Assembly (NCBI GenBank): GCA_017517925.1
Contig: JAFWXS010000084.1
Coordinates: 1-44,657, forward strand
Reading direction: 5' to 3'
DNA from: Bacteroidaceae bacterium
Lineage (GTDB): Bacteria; Bacteroidota; Bacteroidia; Bacteroidales; Bacteroidaceae
Length of the DNA stretch: 44,657 nucleotides
Numbering within the stretch: position 1 is the first letter of the stretch; the number at the start of each line of letters is the position of its first letter. Positions 1 to 8,892 of this stretch are shown here, piece after piece. The notes below the pieces were generated by a model. That model saw only the letters and a program-made list of their open reading frames with translations. It was not told the origin of the DNA and made no database searches. Made by a program: the position numbers and the translations under genes.

Positions 1-114
1 AGACATCTCAAGGACAAGGACATTGATGAAATTACGGCCAAAATCAATACAAGGCCAAGAAAGAAACTCAAATTTTCAACTCCAATTGAGGAGTTTTTCA
101 ATTACTTGTTATAA
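1..114 (+). CDS. IS30-family transposase, C-terminal fragment
   Basis: The window opens inside a reading frame that runs to a TAA at 112-114. The 37 visible residues include INTRPRKKLKFSTPIEEFF, which matches the conserved end of IS30-family DDE transposases (pattern N-x-RPRK-x-L-x-x-x-TP-x-E-x-F). The rest of the gene lies to the left of the window. The AT-rich tail after the stop (115 to about 139) would hold the right terminal repeat, and a truncated acyltransferase frame begins immediately afterwards. The family call rests on this short motif only. Confidence 0.7.
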   Translation, partial: RHLKDKDIDEITAKINTRPRKKLKFSTPIEEFFNYLL

Positions 115-139
115 ATTTGCACTTGCTTGTTGAATTCGC
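1..139 (+). mobile_element. Right end of an IS30-type insertion sequence
   Basis: This covers the transposase end plus the terminal sequence around TTGCACTTGCTTGTTGAATT (118-137). The exact boundary is inferred. The acyltransferase frame becomes recognisable from about 140, so the junction must lie between 115 and 140. The left end and any target-site duplication are outside the window. Confidence 0.5.
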
Positions 140-1105
140 ACTATCCTATTGGTGCTCGTGGGACATGCCATCCAATACTGCTATGGCGCGGAGTATTTCT
201 TGCAAGGGGCATACTACTGCAATCCCATATTCAAGTTTATCTACACGTTCCATATGCCGCTGTTCATGGCTGTCAGCGGTTACCTCCTGCAGCAGACATT
301 GACCCATCGGACGGAGCTGGAAGTGGCAAAGAGGCGCTTGCGGCAGTTGGGGCTCCCCATTTTGAGCTTCGGCGTGCTGGCCTTCGCTATCAAGTGGGCC
401 GTACATCCAACGTTTGATATAATAGGATGTGCGAAGGATTTGTTCAGTACCATTGTCGGCAATCTTTGGTTCCTGTGGGCATTGCTCTACAACCAGTTGC
501 TACTGTTGCTCATCCGACGCATGGGCGACAAGATGTGGATGTATGTGTTGGCAGGTGTCTTGATATACTTTATACCCGACAGCAGCTATATCCCGGCACG
601 TTACACGTTTCTCTATCCGTTCCTCGTTGTGGGGTATATGACGGGCAAGCACACCCTTAATCGGATATATGCAGGGAAGAGACGTATGGGAATATCAGCC
701 AGTATGCTGGTGTTGTATGTCGGTGCACTATATGCCGCCCGTACGCAGCTTGCCGATGTGTGGGGTTGGGGAATGTTGGGCAGTGTGCTGCACACTGTAA
801 TGCGCCAGTTGATAGCCTTCTTCGCCTTGGGGTGGATTCTTCCTTTGCTGTACGGTGTGTATAAGACATGCTCGGCCAAGCGTATCATCAGATTGGTAAT
901 GGATGCAGGGCAGAACTCTTTAGGTATATATTATTTCCAAACATTGATATTCATCCTTATCTCCAGAGTGTGTCATCTGCTCCCCTCGATTGGTGTGTGG
1001 GGAGTGCTCTTCGGTGGAGTTGTCATCACAGTCGAGTGTCTTTTGTTGGCATGGTGGAGCAAGCGCCATGGAGTCGCACGGCTGTTGGTATTGGGTGGAA
1101 AGTAA
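134..1105 (+). pseudogene. Acyltransferase-3 family membrane protein, 5' truncated by the IS
   Basis: About 320 residues of a multi-pass membrane acyltransferase of the OafA/NodX-like type (acyltransferase family 3), which typically O-acetylates polysaccharides or surface glycans. The visible frame starts at the family's first helix with LVLVGHAIQYCYG; the V-L-x-GH histidine is the conserved catalytic position. HMPLFMAVSGYLL, also characteristic, follows about 35 residues later. Several hydrophobic helices follow up to the stop at 1105. Intact relatives carry about 15-25 residues before this point (a charged start and a DxLRG-type motif). Here an in-frame stop at 131-133 and the IS end stand in their place. 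The only starts available are TTG or GTG codons around 149. I read it as a gene cut by the IS; expression from an IS-borne promoter and a TTG start cannot be excluded. Confidence 0.75.
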
Positions 1106-1508
1106 TATATAAGACCATAGCTTGTGACGCCACATCTCTCACATATCCAACGGTTTGAGCGTGTGGCTTCACATCGCATCACGTTTTCAGACTTTTGTAC
1201 TATGGAAAATTAACTACTAATGGACTAAAGTCCATAGTTTTAATTAAAGGCTAAAGTTTTGTCAACGAAAGTGAAGGATTTCTTCGATAGTTGCGAGATT
1301 CCTCAATACGCTCAGAATGACAAAAACGAAAACATAAAATTTATACAAACTAAAGTAGCTGCAGTAAACCGCAGGGGTTGCCTATCAATCTGCTACAAAA
1401 TTTCTGTAGGTAATAGTAAAAGAGTATAGGTGCGCGGATAATGCTTAAGCAATGTGCTCACCAATCTTCTTTATCAGATTCATGGCGGGTAGAATCTTAA
1501 ACGCTTCT
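1106..1508. other. Intergenic, about 400 bp, no gene seen
   Basis: No credible coding region or RNA gene was found. There is a small palindrome ATGGACT-AA-AGTCCAT at 1220-1235. A stretch at about 1290-1325 (GAGATTCCTCAATACGCTCA, then GAATGACA) looks like a degenerate copy of a repeat that I believe is common between genes in Bacteroidales genomes. I have not verified its copy number. Confidence 0.4.
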
Positions 1509-2225
1509 TCAGTCCTTCAGATAATAGTCCACGCTGGTCACCACGCGTACGTTTTTCATGTAAGGCGTATTGCTATCGCGGTCGGTGATGGAGAACTGCC
1601 CTTGCGTAGCACGCTTAATCTTGCCCAAGCGACTCTCGCTGTCGGCGGCAAACTTCTCGGCGGTCTCACGAGCATTCTTTGTAGCTATCTCTATCATCGC
1701 GGGTTTTATCTCATTGAGCTTGGTAAACGAGTATACCGTAGGGTATTCCCATCCGCTCGTAGTGGCAATGCCCTGCTGCAGCAGTTCACCTTGCTGCGAC
1801 TGCAGACCGATGATAGTATCCACCTTATCGGTACATACCGTCACCACGGAAGTCACGATATAGGCGTAGCGATTCTGGCTGCCACTCCACTCGGTGCGCG
1901 TATCCACCACCTTGGGCGCAGCGATGGAAATCTCCTCTTCGCCAATGCCGGCCGCCTTGAGAAAGTCGATGATGACCTTGTTCTTGCGCTCTATGGTACG
2001 GTACAGTTGCTGCAAATCGTCGCCACCTTCCTTATAGGCAAAGGGGCAGATGACATTGTCGGCCTTTACCTCGCGTTCGCACAGTCCCTTGACCGACACG
2101 ACCCTATCATCGGCACGAGCCGCCTTGATGGCGTTACCTAAGAGTAAAGCACCTACAATCAGTCCCGTGAGCAGGCAGTAACCCAGCACGGCACTATTTC
2201 CATTATTTGTCTTCTTTATTTCCAT
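1509..2225 (-). CDS. SIMPL-domain (DUF541) protein
   Basis: 238 residues from the ATG at 2225. A start nine codons upstream is possible but gives a less natural N-terminus. A membrane anchor or signal segment (about residues 10-32: AVLGYCLLTGLIVGALLLG) is followed by the SIMPL/DUF541 domain. That domain shows the usual opening VVSVKGLCEREVKAD, a paired-strand middle section and a C-terminal VRVVTSVDYYL. The family is periplasmic or outer-membrane associated and its function is poorly defined (BP26/OMP28 relatives form ring-like assemblies). It lies 45 bp downstream of proA on the same strand and could be the last gene of that operon, but nothing links it to proline synthesis. Confidence 0.8.
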   Translation of the reverse strand: MEIKKTNNGNSAVLGYCLLTGLIVGALLLGNAIKAARADDRVVSVKGLCEREVKADNVICPFAYKEGGDDLQQLYRTIERKNKVIIDFLKAAGIGEEEISIAAPKVVDTRTEWSGSQNRYAYIVTSVVTVCTDKVDTIIGLQSQQGELLQQGIATTSGWEYPTVYSFTKLNEIKPAMIEIATKNARETAEKFAADSESRLGKIKRATQGQFSITDRDSNTPYMKNVRVVTSVDYYLKD

Positions 2226-2270
2226 AAGATGTAGTTTTTGGAGGTATAACAATCCATTTATTTCAGGAGT

Positions 2271-3518
2271 TCACCATCTCACCTGTCCGTCACCCTCTAT
2301 TATGTATTTATAGGTGGTGAGTTCGGGCAGTGCCATGGGGCCGCGAGCATGGAGCTTCTGCGTAGAGATGCCAATCTCGGCACCGAAGCCAAACTGGGCA
2401 CCGTCGGTAAAGGCGGTCGACACGTTGGCATATACGCAGGCGGCATCGACCGCCAGTTGGAAACGGCGGATAGCCTCATCGTCATCACTTACGATGCATT
2501 CACTATGACGCGAACTATATAGGGCTATGTGGCGCAGAGCCTCGTCGAGGCTGGCGACAGTGCGGATGCTCATCTTATAGTCGAGAAACTCCGTGCCGTA
2601 ATGTTCAGCATCAGCCTCGGCCAGCAGATGGGCGGGATAATGGTCCGAGAGGGCGGCATAGGCTTCGCTATCGGCATAGATGATAACATTCTTCTTGGCC
2701 AATGGGGCACATAGTGCAGGGAGGTCAGCCAATCGGCAGCGATGCAGCACGAGACAGTCGAGTGCGTTGCACACGCTCACCCGTCGGGTCTTGGCATTCT
2801 CTATGATGGCCGTTCCCTTGGCAAGGTCGCCGGCAGCATCGAAGTAGGTGTGGCAGATGCCTGCACCGGTCTCGATGACAGGCACACGGGCATTGTCACG
2901 CACATAGTTGATGAGTGCACTGCTGCCGCGAGGAATGATGAGGTCTACCTTACCCACCGCACCGAGCAGACAAGCCGTGGCTTCGCGATGGGCAGGAAGG
3001 AGGGTACACACGGCGGTGTCGATGTCATGGGCAGTAAGCACGCCGTGGATGACCTCTACTATCTTGCGGTTGGTGTACTCGGCATCGGAGCCTCCCTTGA
3101 GCAGACATACGTTACCGCTCTTGACGCAGAGGGCAAATACGTCGGCCGTCACGTTGGGACGTGCCTCGTAGATGATGCCGATGACACCGAAGGGTACACT
3201 CACCTTGCGGATGGTCATCCCGTTGGGGCGATTGGCCGTACTATAGGTGATGCCGAGGGGTGAGGGCAATGTAGCCACATGCTCCATATCGGAAGCGATG
3301 CCGTAGATGCGCTCCTCGGAGAGCAGCAGGCGGTCGTACTTGGGGTTCGACGGTTCCATACGCTTCAGGTCGAGGCGGTTGGCCTCGAGAATAGCAGCAC
3401 TATGGGTACGCAGTGCCGCTGCCGTGTCAAGCAGCAGGGCGTTGATGTCGGTATCGCTGAGGGCGGCCAATGAGGCCGTTGCCTTGTTGGCCTGTAAAAT
3501 AAGGTCGAGAGTATTCAT
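2271..3518 (-). CDS. proA: Gamma-glutamyl phosphate reductase
   Basis: 415 residues, the normal length. ProA reduces gamma-glutamyl phosphate with NADPH to glutamate 5-semialdehyde, the second step of proline synthesis. It belongs to the aldehyde dehydrogenase superfamily. Visible hallmarks are [20 protein letters not shown] (110-129), the nucleotide-site segment [14 protein letters not shown] (133-146), IIPRGSS (194-200), the catalytic cysteine in [11 protein letters not shown] (Cys250), and a C-terminal [19 protein letters not shown]. It sits downstream of proB and proC on the same strand. The proA-proB spacer (about 138 bp) is filled by a GC-rich repeat. Confidence 0.97.
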   Translation of the reverse strand: MNTLDLILQANKATASLAALSDTDINALLLDTAAALRTHSAAILEANRLDLKRMEPSNPKYDRLLLSEERIYGIASDMEHVATLPSPLGITYSTANRPNGMTIRKVSVPFGVIGIIYEARPNVTADVFALCVKSGNVCLLKGGSDAEYTNRKIVEVIHGVLTAHDIDTAVCTLLPAHREATACLLGAVGKVDLIIPRGSSALINYVRDNARVPVIETGAGICHTYFDAAGDLAKGTAIIENAKTRRVSVCNALDCLVLHRCRLADLPALCAPLAKKNVIIYADSEAYAALSDHYPAHLLAEADAEHYGTEFLDYKMSIRTVASLDEALRHIALYSSRHSECIVSDDDEAIRRFQLAVDAACVYANVSTAFTDGAQFGFGAEIGISTQKLHARGPMALPELTTYKYIIEGDGQVRW

Positions 3519-3540
3519 TTTGCTTAGTGTTTAGAGTGAG

Positions 3541-3652
3541 GCCTCCACCAACCCCCTCCCGAGGAGGGAGACTCCAATCCTCGTTTCTCTCTTGTCAAGG
3601 TAATTCAGATATGGTTTCCTGAGTCACCCCTTCTCGGGAGGGACAGGGGGAG
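3541..3652. repeat. REP-like GC-rich inverted repeat between proA and proB
   Basis: Two C/G-rich arms lie about 65 bp apart. The left arm is around CCCCCTCCCGAGGAGGGAG (from about 3551). The right arm is around CTCGGGAGGGACAGGGGGAG (3632-3651). The right arm read as reverse complement resembles the left arm. The left arm can itself form a tight hairpin (CCCTCC-CGAG-GAGGG). The btuF insert at 7948-8031 has the same architecture, so this is probably one member of a dispersed family. Confidence 0.7.
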
Positions 3653-3656
3653 GTCG

Positions 3657-4418
3657 TTATTCAAATCTCGTACAAACAGTTTCTTCAAGATGATCAATGA
3701 GGCGCAGCAGGATGTCTTCGCGCTTGCCGTTGGCGATAATTACGGGGATGCCCTCGGCCGCCACCTTGCGAGCGATGTGGCACTTGGTTAGCATGCCACC
3801 CCGACCGAGCGAAGACTTGTCGGTCTGTATATATTGCTCCATATCGTCGGTGGCAGCTACCGTGCGTATCACATGGCTCTTTGGGTCGGTAGGGCTACCA
3901 TCGTAGATACCGTCGATGTTGCTTAGGATGACGAGTTCGTCCACCTGCATCATCTGTGCCATCAGGCCCGAGAGCTCGTCGTTGTCGGTAAACATAAGTT
4001 CGGTGATGGAGAGCGTGTCGTTCTCGTTCACGATGGGTATCACCCCCTCGGCGAGCATCACCTCCATACAGTGCTGCTGGTTGAGGTAGTGGTCACTCTT
4101 GTCGAGTCCCTCCTTGGTAGTGAGCACTTGTCCGCAGGTGATGCCGTGCTCGCGAAAGAGCGTGTAGTACTTGCCCATGAGCTTGGCCTGCCCGATGGCC
4201 GAGTAGAGCTGGCGCGACGACACCTCATCGAGCGTGTGTGAAGGGGTTATCTCACTACGCCCCGAGGCTACGGCACCCGATGATACCAGTACCACCTGTA
4301 TGCCCCGCTTGTGCAGTTCAGCCACTTGGTCTACGAGGGCCGACATGCGAGTGATGTCGAGCGTGCCATCCCGTCGGGTCAGCACGTTACTTCCTATCTT
4401 TACGGCTATGCGTCTCAT
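3657..4418 (-). CDS. proB: Glutamate 5-kinase, short form without PUA domain
   Basis: 253 residues. It phosphorylates glutamate to gamma-glutamyl phosphate, the committed step of proline synthesis. The amino acid kinase fold is evident: N-terminal RRIAVKIGSNVLT, VVLVSSGAVASGRSE, QVLTTKEGLD, IPIVNENDTLS and LSNIDGIYDGSP. The protein ends right after the kinase domain (IIANGKREDILLRLI..). The C-terminal PUA domain of the E. coli enzyme (367 residues) is absent. The kinase domain alone is known to be catalytically sufficient in some family members. The start overlaps the proC stop by four bases (ATGA, 4415-4418), indicating translational coupling. Confidence 0.95.
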   Translation of the reverse strand: MRRIAVKIGSNVLTRRDGTLDITRMSALVDQVAELHKRGIQVVLVSSGAVASGRSEITPSHTLDEVSSRQLYSAIGQAKLMGKYYTLFREHGITCGQVLTTKEGLDKSDHYLNQQHCMEVMLAEGVIPIVNENDTLSITELMFTDNDELSGLMAQMMQVDELVILSNIDGIYDGSPTDPKSHVIRTVAATDDMEQYIQTDKSSLGRGGMLTKCHIARKVAAEGIPVIIANGKREDILLRLIDHLEETVCTRFE

Positions 4419-5197
4419 ACGTTTGCTGCTTTGAGTCCGTCAATCACAGCGGTTGTGAAGCCCGCCTTTTCCATCGCATTGAGTCCCTTGATGGTGATGC
4501 CACCGGCCGTCGTCACCTTGTCAATCTCAGCTTCGGGATGTACACCACTCTCAAGTAGAAGGGTAGCAGCCCCCTTCACCGTGTGTTCCACGATGCGTGC
4601 TGCCTCCTCGGGACGGAAGCCCAGCTCTACCCCACCCTCCATCGCCGCACGGATGTAGCGCATGGCAAAAGCGATGCCACACGAGGCCAATGCCGTACCG
4701 GCAGATATCAACTTCTCGTCAACGACAAGGGCATATCCCAAGGTCGAGAACAGATGCATCACCTGCTCGGTCTGCTCCTCGGTGGCTCCATATTGCGCGA
4801 TGAAAGTGACGCCACATAAAGCCTCAACTGCCGTGTTGGGGATGACGCGGAAGAGAGGAAGAGGAGCACCGACCAATTGTATCAAATCATTCAATGCGAT
4901 ACCTGCCGCCACCGATACGATAATCTGTCGGCCGAAGTCGAGACCGGGACGTATCTCTTCCACCACCTCGGCCACGAGCCACGGCTTCACGGCCAATATG
5001 ATGATGTCGGCCTCTGCCGCAGCCGCCATATTGCTGCTACTGACGCGGATGTGTGCGTCATACTCGCGTATTTTATTAAAGGTAGCCTCCGACTTTGCCG
5101 TGCATACCAAGTCCTCCGGGCGGCACGTGCCTGACTTTATCAGTCCGCGGAGGATGGCTCCGCCCATATTCCCCGTGCCTATGATTGCTATTGTCAT
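4415..5197 (-). CDS. proC: Pyrroline-5-carboxylate reductase
   Basis: 260 residues from the ATG at 5197 (MTIAIIGTGNMGGAILRG). An upstream in-frame ATG would add 28 residues before the Rossmann motif and is unlikely. It reduces 1-pyrroline-5-carboxylate to proline with NAD(P)H. Seen in the sequence: the dinucleotide motif GTGNMGG near the N-terminus, DIIILAVKPW, IIVSVAAGI, the mid-protein FRVIPNTA, and the C-terminal dimerisation region with CGIAFAMRYIRAAMEGGV and TTAGGITIKGLNAME. It is the first gene of proC-proB-proA. All three steps from glutamate are together, so proline synthesis is complete in this operon. Confidence 0.96.
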   Translation of the reverse strand: MTIAIIGTGNMGGAILRGLIKSGTCRPEDLVCTAKSEATFNKIREYDAHIRVSSSNMAAAAEADIIILAVKPWLVAEVVEEIRPGLDFGRQIIVSVAAGIALNDLIQLVGAPLPLFRVIPNTAVEALCGVTFIAQYGATEEQTEQVMHLFSTLGYALVVDEKLISAGTALASCGIAFAMRYIRAAMEGGVELGFRPEEAARIVEHTVKGAATLLLESGVHPEAEIDKVTTAGGITIKGLNAMEKAGFTTAVIDGLKAANV

Positions 5198-5452
5198 ACC
5201 TGTCAAGTCTAAAAAACCGCGGCAAGTTATAAAAAAAAATGTAGACCCGCAAGAAAGAAGCAGAAAACATGCGATGGGCATAAAAAAGGTTGGTATACTT
5301 CAAGCGCACCAGTTTGTTCTGTTCGGGAAGCCATTCCTATGTGCTACACCTTAGAAATTCTCATAACAAGTTTTGCTATTTCATTCGGTTTGCACTAATT
5401 TTAGCGACTAAGTCACAGAAGATAGACGGCGCCTCGGAAATGCTCAAATAAA

Positions 5453-5484
5453 TTTGGCTTTTCGCTCGGCTTGTTGTACCTTTG
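5453..5484 (+). promoter_or_regulatory. Bacteroidetes-type promoter of the cobalamin uptake operon
   Basis: TTTG at 5453-5456 and TACCTTTG at 5477-5484 are 20 bp apart, fitting the phylum consensus TTTG-N19/20-TAnnTTTG. Transcription would start near 5490, just upstream of the riboswitch. Confidence 0.75.
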
Positions 5485-5497
5485 TCCCTGCGTTTTG

Positions 5498-5706
5498 TTC
5501 CGAAGCCCTAGCGGGGTGTAGGATGAAAAGGGAATCGGGTGAAAGTCCCGAACAGTCCCGCTGCTGTGAGCTCACACACATGAGTGCTGTTCATTCACTT
5601 TGCCACTGCCTTACGATGAAGGTGGGAAGGCGAACAGACAGAGCAAGTCAGAAGACCTGCAAAGCGCAGAGAGATGAGATAACGCTTTGCTCTTTCGAGG
5701 AAAGAG
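5498..5706 (+). promoter_or_regulatory. Cobalamin riboswitch with downstream sequestering hairpins
   Basis: The aptamer core is clear: GGGAATCGGGTGAAAGTCCC followed by GAACAGTCCCGCTGCTGTGA (5530-5569), TTTGCCACTG (about 5599-5608), GGGAAGGCGAACAGACA, and the B12 box AGTCAGAAGACCTGC (5646-5660). The end of the B12 box is also the left arm of a hairpin GCAAAGCG/CGCTTTGC (5659-5666 with 5683-5690). A second hairpin CTCTTT/AAAGAG (5690-5695 with 5701-5706) ends ten bases before the ATG at 5716. I infer translational control by sequestering the start region when cobalamin binds. No U-tract is present to suggest termination. Confidence 0.93.
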
Positions 5707-5715
5707 AGCTTGGCC

Positions 5716-7737
5716 ATGTTGGTTTTTTATACCGCTATTGAAAACGTGAATAGACTGCTGTTTGTAGCCATCACTGGCTTATTGGCATTCGTAGTATCGA
5801 CACCCTGCAAGGCCGTGGTGAAAGATACCGTGCACACCATCGAGGAGGTGGAGGTGCGTGCACGCCGCCTCCCACGGGAGGTATCGGCCACGGCACCTGC
5901 ACAAACGATGCAGCGCGAGACGATGCGTGCCTTGGCCATACAGAATGCGGCGGATGCCATGCGCCACTTTGCCGGCACCACGGTGAAGGACTATGGGGGC
6001 ATAGGCGGACTGAAGACGGTATCGGTGCGCGGCCTCGGTGCCACACACACTGCCGTGAGCTACGATGGCGTAGTGATGGGCAACTGCCAGGCGGGACAGA
6101 TCGACCTCGGGCGATTCTCGGCAAGCAGCTTGGGCAGCATAGCCCTCCACGTGGGGCAGAGCGACGACCTGCTCTCTACGGCGCGTGCCTTGGCCTCGGG
6201 CAGCTTAGTGAACATGAGCAGCCCCACCCCCCAGTGGGGAGACAAGCGGTATCAAGTGGAGGCGGGCATCACCGGCGGTTCGTTCGGACTATGCAATCCC
6301 ACGATAAACTACTCGCACCAATTAGGACGACATACGTGGAGTAATGTCTATGCTGACTTTTCCACCGCCCACGGCCGCTACCCCTACACCCTGACCAACG
6401 GCACCAAGGTGACCACCGAGCATCGCAACAACACGGACATCACCCAACTGACGGGCGAGTGGAACGTACACCACGAGTTTGGCGATGGCAGCCGCCTCGA
6501 CACGAAGGCCTATTACTACCACTCGGAACGTGGCCTCCCCGGAGCCGTCATCCTATATAATAATGCCAGTACCGAGCGACTGGCCGACCGCAATGCCTTG
6601 GCCCAAGCACGCTATACCAAGCAATGGGGACACCAGTGGCAGCTGCAAGCGACGGCCAAGTACACCTACGGATGGAACCGCTACACCGACACCAACGTGA
6701 AGTACACCGGTGGCAAGCAGGTGGACGAGAACCTGCAACATGAATACTACGCTGCCACGACCCTGCTCTACCGCCCCACCACGACGTGGAGCCTGTCGCT
6801 GGCACAAGACGGCTACGTCAACACCCTCAACAGCAACCTACCCTCGTGCCCCTTCCCTGTGCGCTACACTTCGCTCACGGCACTGCAAGCGCAGTACCGC
6901 AACGAATGGCTGCGCATGAGAGGCATCTTGCTGGGTACAATAGTCAGAGAAAATACGACTGCGCCTCATACATCTTCGCCCACCTCAGAACTTTCCCCCA
7001 CCCTCAGCACCTCGGTGCGTCCCTTCAGCAACATGCCGCTATTTCTTCGGTTGATGTATAAGGAGACCTTCCGCATGCCCACCTTCAACGACCTTTACTA
7101 TTTCCGTAGCGGAAACAAGAACCTGCGTCCCGAGCGTGCCCACGAGTACAATGTAGGCATCACATGGCAAGTTCCGCAAATGAGCTTCGTAGAGGAGCTT
7201 GCAATCACAGCCGACGGCTACTTCAACGACGTGACCGACAAGATAGTGGCCTTCCCCACCACCTACGTATGGAAGATGGCCAACTATGGGAACGTACACA
7301 TCACGGGGCTCGATGCTACACTGTCGGCCCGGCTGCGCATCGCTCCCGAGTGGGCATTGAACCTTGGTGCCAACTACACCCTGCAGCATGCCATCGACGT
7401 CACCGACCCCGAGGCACAGGGCTACCGAGTACAACTGCCCTATACTCCCTTGCATAGTGGCAGTGCCCACCTGCTGCTTGCCACGCCGTGGGTCAACGTG
7501 GGCTATTCGATGATTGCCGCGAGCGAACGATACAGCATGTCGGAGCAGATTGCCCGCTACCGCATAGCACCTTACGCCGAGCACACGCTCACCCTCTCGC
7601 ATACCTTTATATTATACAGCACAAGCCTCACCCTGCAGGCCGAAGCCATCAACCTCACCAACACCCAGTACGAGGTGATACAATACTACCCCATGCCGGG
7701 CCGCCAGTTCGGACTATCGCTCACCGTAAAATTGTAA
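5716..7737 (+). CDS. btuB: TonB-dependent outer-membrane receptor for cobalamin or corrinoids
   Basis: 673 residues from the ATG at 5716. A GTG at 5746 (VNRLLFVAITGLLAFVVS..) would give a tidier signal peptide. After the signal comes a TonB-box-like HTIEEVEVRARRLP, then a plug domain (about 45-155) with AIQNAADAMRHFAGTTVKDY, GGLKTVSVRGLGATHTAVSY and the D-G-V-x-x-G segment. A 22-stranded-type barrel follows, including FRMPTFNDLYYFRSGNKNLRPE near residue 450 and a C-terminal strand ending in GRQFGLSLTVKL. No SusC-type N-terminal extension and no SusD partner are present. The riboswitch upstream and the BtuF and BtuC genes downstream identify the substrate class. The stop is three bases before the btuF start. 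Confidence 0.9.
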   Translation: MLVFYTAIENVNRLLFVAITGLLAFVVSTPCKAVVKDTVHTIEEVEVRARRLPREVSATAPAQTMQRETMRALAIQNAADAMRHFAGTTVKDYGGIGGLKTVSVRGLGATHTAVSYDGVVMGNCQAGQIDLGRFSASSLGSIALHVGQSDDLLSTARALASGSLVNMSSPTPQWGDKRYQVEAGITGGSFGLCNPTINYSHQLGRHTWSNVYADFSTAHGRYPYTLTNGTKVTTEHRNNTDITQLTGEWNVHHEFGDGSRLDTKAYYYHSERGLPGAVILYNNASTERLADRNALAQARYTKQWGHQWQLQATAKYTYGWNRYTDTNVKYTGGKQVDENLQHEYYAATTLLYRPTTTWSLSLAQDGYVNTLNSNLPSCPFPVRYTSLTALQAQYRNEWLRMRGILLGTIVRENTTAPHTSSPTSELSPTLSTSVRPFSNMPLFLRLMYKETFRMPTFNDLYYFRSGNKNLRPERAHEYNVGITWQVPQMSFVEELAITADGYFNDVTDKIVAFPTTYVWKMANYGNVHITGLDATLSARLRIAPEWALNLGANYTLQHAIDVTDPEAQGYRVQLPYTPLHSGSAHLLLATPWVNVGYSMIAASERYSMSEQIARYRIAPYAEHTLTLSHTFILYSTSLTLQAEAINLTNTQYEVIQYYPMPGRQFGLSLTVKL

Positions 7738-7740
7738 CGT

Positions 7741-8892
7741 ATGATGAAACAGCTTCTCTATTATATTATAGTCATTGTCACATGTACTCTCACCGCCTGC
7801 CACGGAGGTCAGCCACGCACTGCCACGCCCACAGGCGACACCCTGACCATGAGCCATGCCCAGTACCTCACCCTCATCGAACACGAGGATTATACCGAGG
7901 CACAGATACATAGTCCTTGGGACAGAGGGAAGCTGTTGCAGACAGTGAAAGTCCCCTTGAATCCCCCCCGAAGGGGGACTTTAGACACCTCAATGTCAGA
8001 GAGCTACCCCTCGGGGGAAGTTAAGGGAGCCTCCCGTGCCCTCTTCTTCACCACCACCCACAGTAATCTCATCGAAGAATTGGGGTGTATCAATGCCATT
8101 GCCGGTATCTGCGAAACGGAGTATATCGCCAATCAGCGCCTGCTGCAGGCCATTGCCGAAGGTAAAATACAGGAGATGGGGAGTGCCATGACTCCCGACC
8201 GCGAGCGCATCGCAAACCTCAGCCCCGACCTCATCTTGCTCTCGCCCTATGAGAACGCCTCCACCTACGGCAACCTCGAGGCACTGGGCATCCCCATCAT
8301 CCAGTGTGCCGACTATATGGAGACCTCGGCGCTGGGCCGTGCCGAGTGGATACGCTTCTATGGCCGCCTGTTCGGCAAGGGGCGTGAGGCCGACTCGCTC
8401 TTCCTCGCCATCGAGGCCGAGTATCATGCGCTGCAAGCCCTCACCGACAGTATTGCCGAGGGCGACCGCCCCTCTGTGCTCTTCGACACACGTAACGGTT
8501 CGGCATGGTACGTCCCCGGTGGACGCAGCACCATGGCCCGGCTCATCGCCGATGCCGGAGGCCGCTATATCTTCGACGACAACAACAAGAGCGGCTCGGT
8601 GCCCCTCTCCTTCGAGACGGTGCTCAGCCGTGGCCAGCAGGCCGACGTATGGCTCATACGCTACAACAATGGCCATACCCGCATGACCCGGCCCGACCTC
8701 GGCAGAGTGTACGAGCCCTACACCCTCTTTAAGGCCTATCGGGAGGGTAGCGTCTATGGCTGCAACTCGGCCGAACTCATCTTCTACGAGGAAACACCCT
8801 TTCACCCCGAACGCCTCTTGCGCGACTATATCCATATCTTGCATCCCGAACTGATGCCCGATGACACGTTGCGCTATTTCCACAAACTGTAA
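7741..8892 (+). CDS. btuF: Cobalamin ABC transporter substrate-binding lipoprotein
   Basis: 383 residues. A lipoprotein signal ends in TCTLTAC, with the lipidated cysteine at residue 20. The periplasmic binding fold of the FecB/BtuF class follows: ALFFTTTHSNLIEELGCINAIAGIC, RIANLSPDLILLSPYENAS, LGIPIIQCADYME, and a C-terminal lobe with LFDTRNGSAWYVPGGRSTMARL. It should capture corrinoids and deliver them to BtuC. Residues about 70-97 (VKVPLNPPRRGTL..) are low-complexity and encoded by a REP-like repeat inserted in frame between the N-terminal strand and the first domain motif. The stop codon directly abuts the btuC ATG. B12 specificity rests on the riboswitch; by sequence alone it could be a siderophore or haem binder. 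Confidence 0.87.
   Translation: MMKQLLYYIIVIVTCTLTACHGGQPRTATPTGDTLTMSHAQYLTLIEHEDYTEAQIHSPWDRGKLLQTVKVPLNPPRRGTLDTSMSESYPSGEVKGASRALFFTTTHSNLIEELGCINAIAGICETEYIANQRLLQAIAEGKIQEMGSAMTPDRERIANLSPDLILLSPYENASTYGNLEALGIPIIQCADYMETSALGRAEWIRFYGRLFGKGREADSLFLAIEAEYHALQALTDSIAEGDRPSVLFDTRNGSAWYVPGGRSTMARLIADAGGRYIFDDNNKSGSVPLSFETVLSRGQQADVWLIRYNNGHTRMTRPDLGRVYEPYTLFKAYREGSVYGCNSAELIFYEETPFHPERLLRDYIHILHPELMPDDTLRYFHKL
7948..8031. repeat. REP-like element inserted in frame within btuF
   Basis: There are two GC-rich stems. The first is AAAGTCCCC/GGGGACTTT enclosing CCCCCCGAAGGGGG (7948-7982). The second is around CCCCTCGGGGGAAGTTAAGG (8007-8026). The segment is about 84 bp (28 codons) with no stop in the btuF frame. 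Architecture and sequence resemble the proA-proB spacer element. Confidence 0.7.

Noticed and set aside
1452..2141. 229-codon plus-strand frame
   Set aside because: Entirely antisense to the SIMPL-domain gene, which has a clear family fold.
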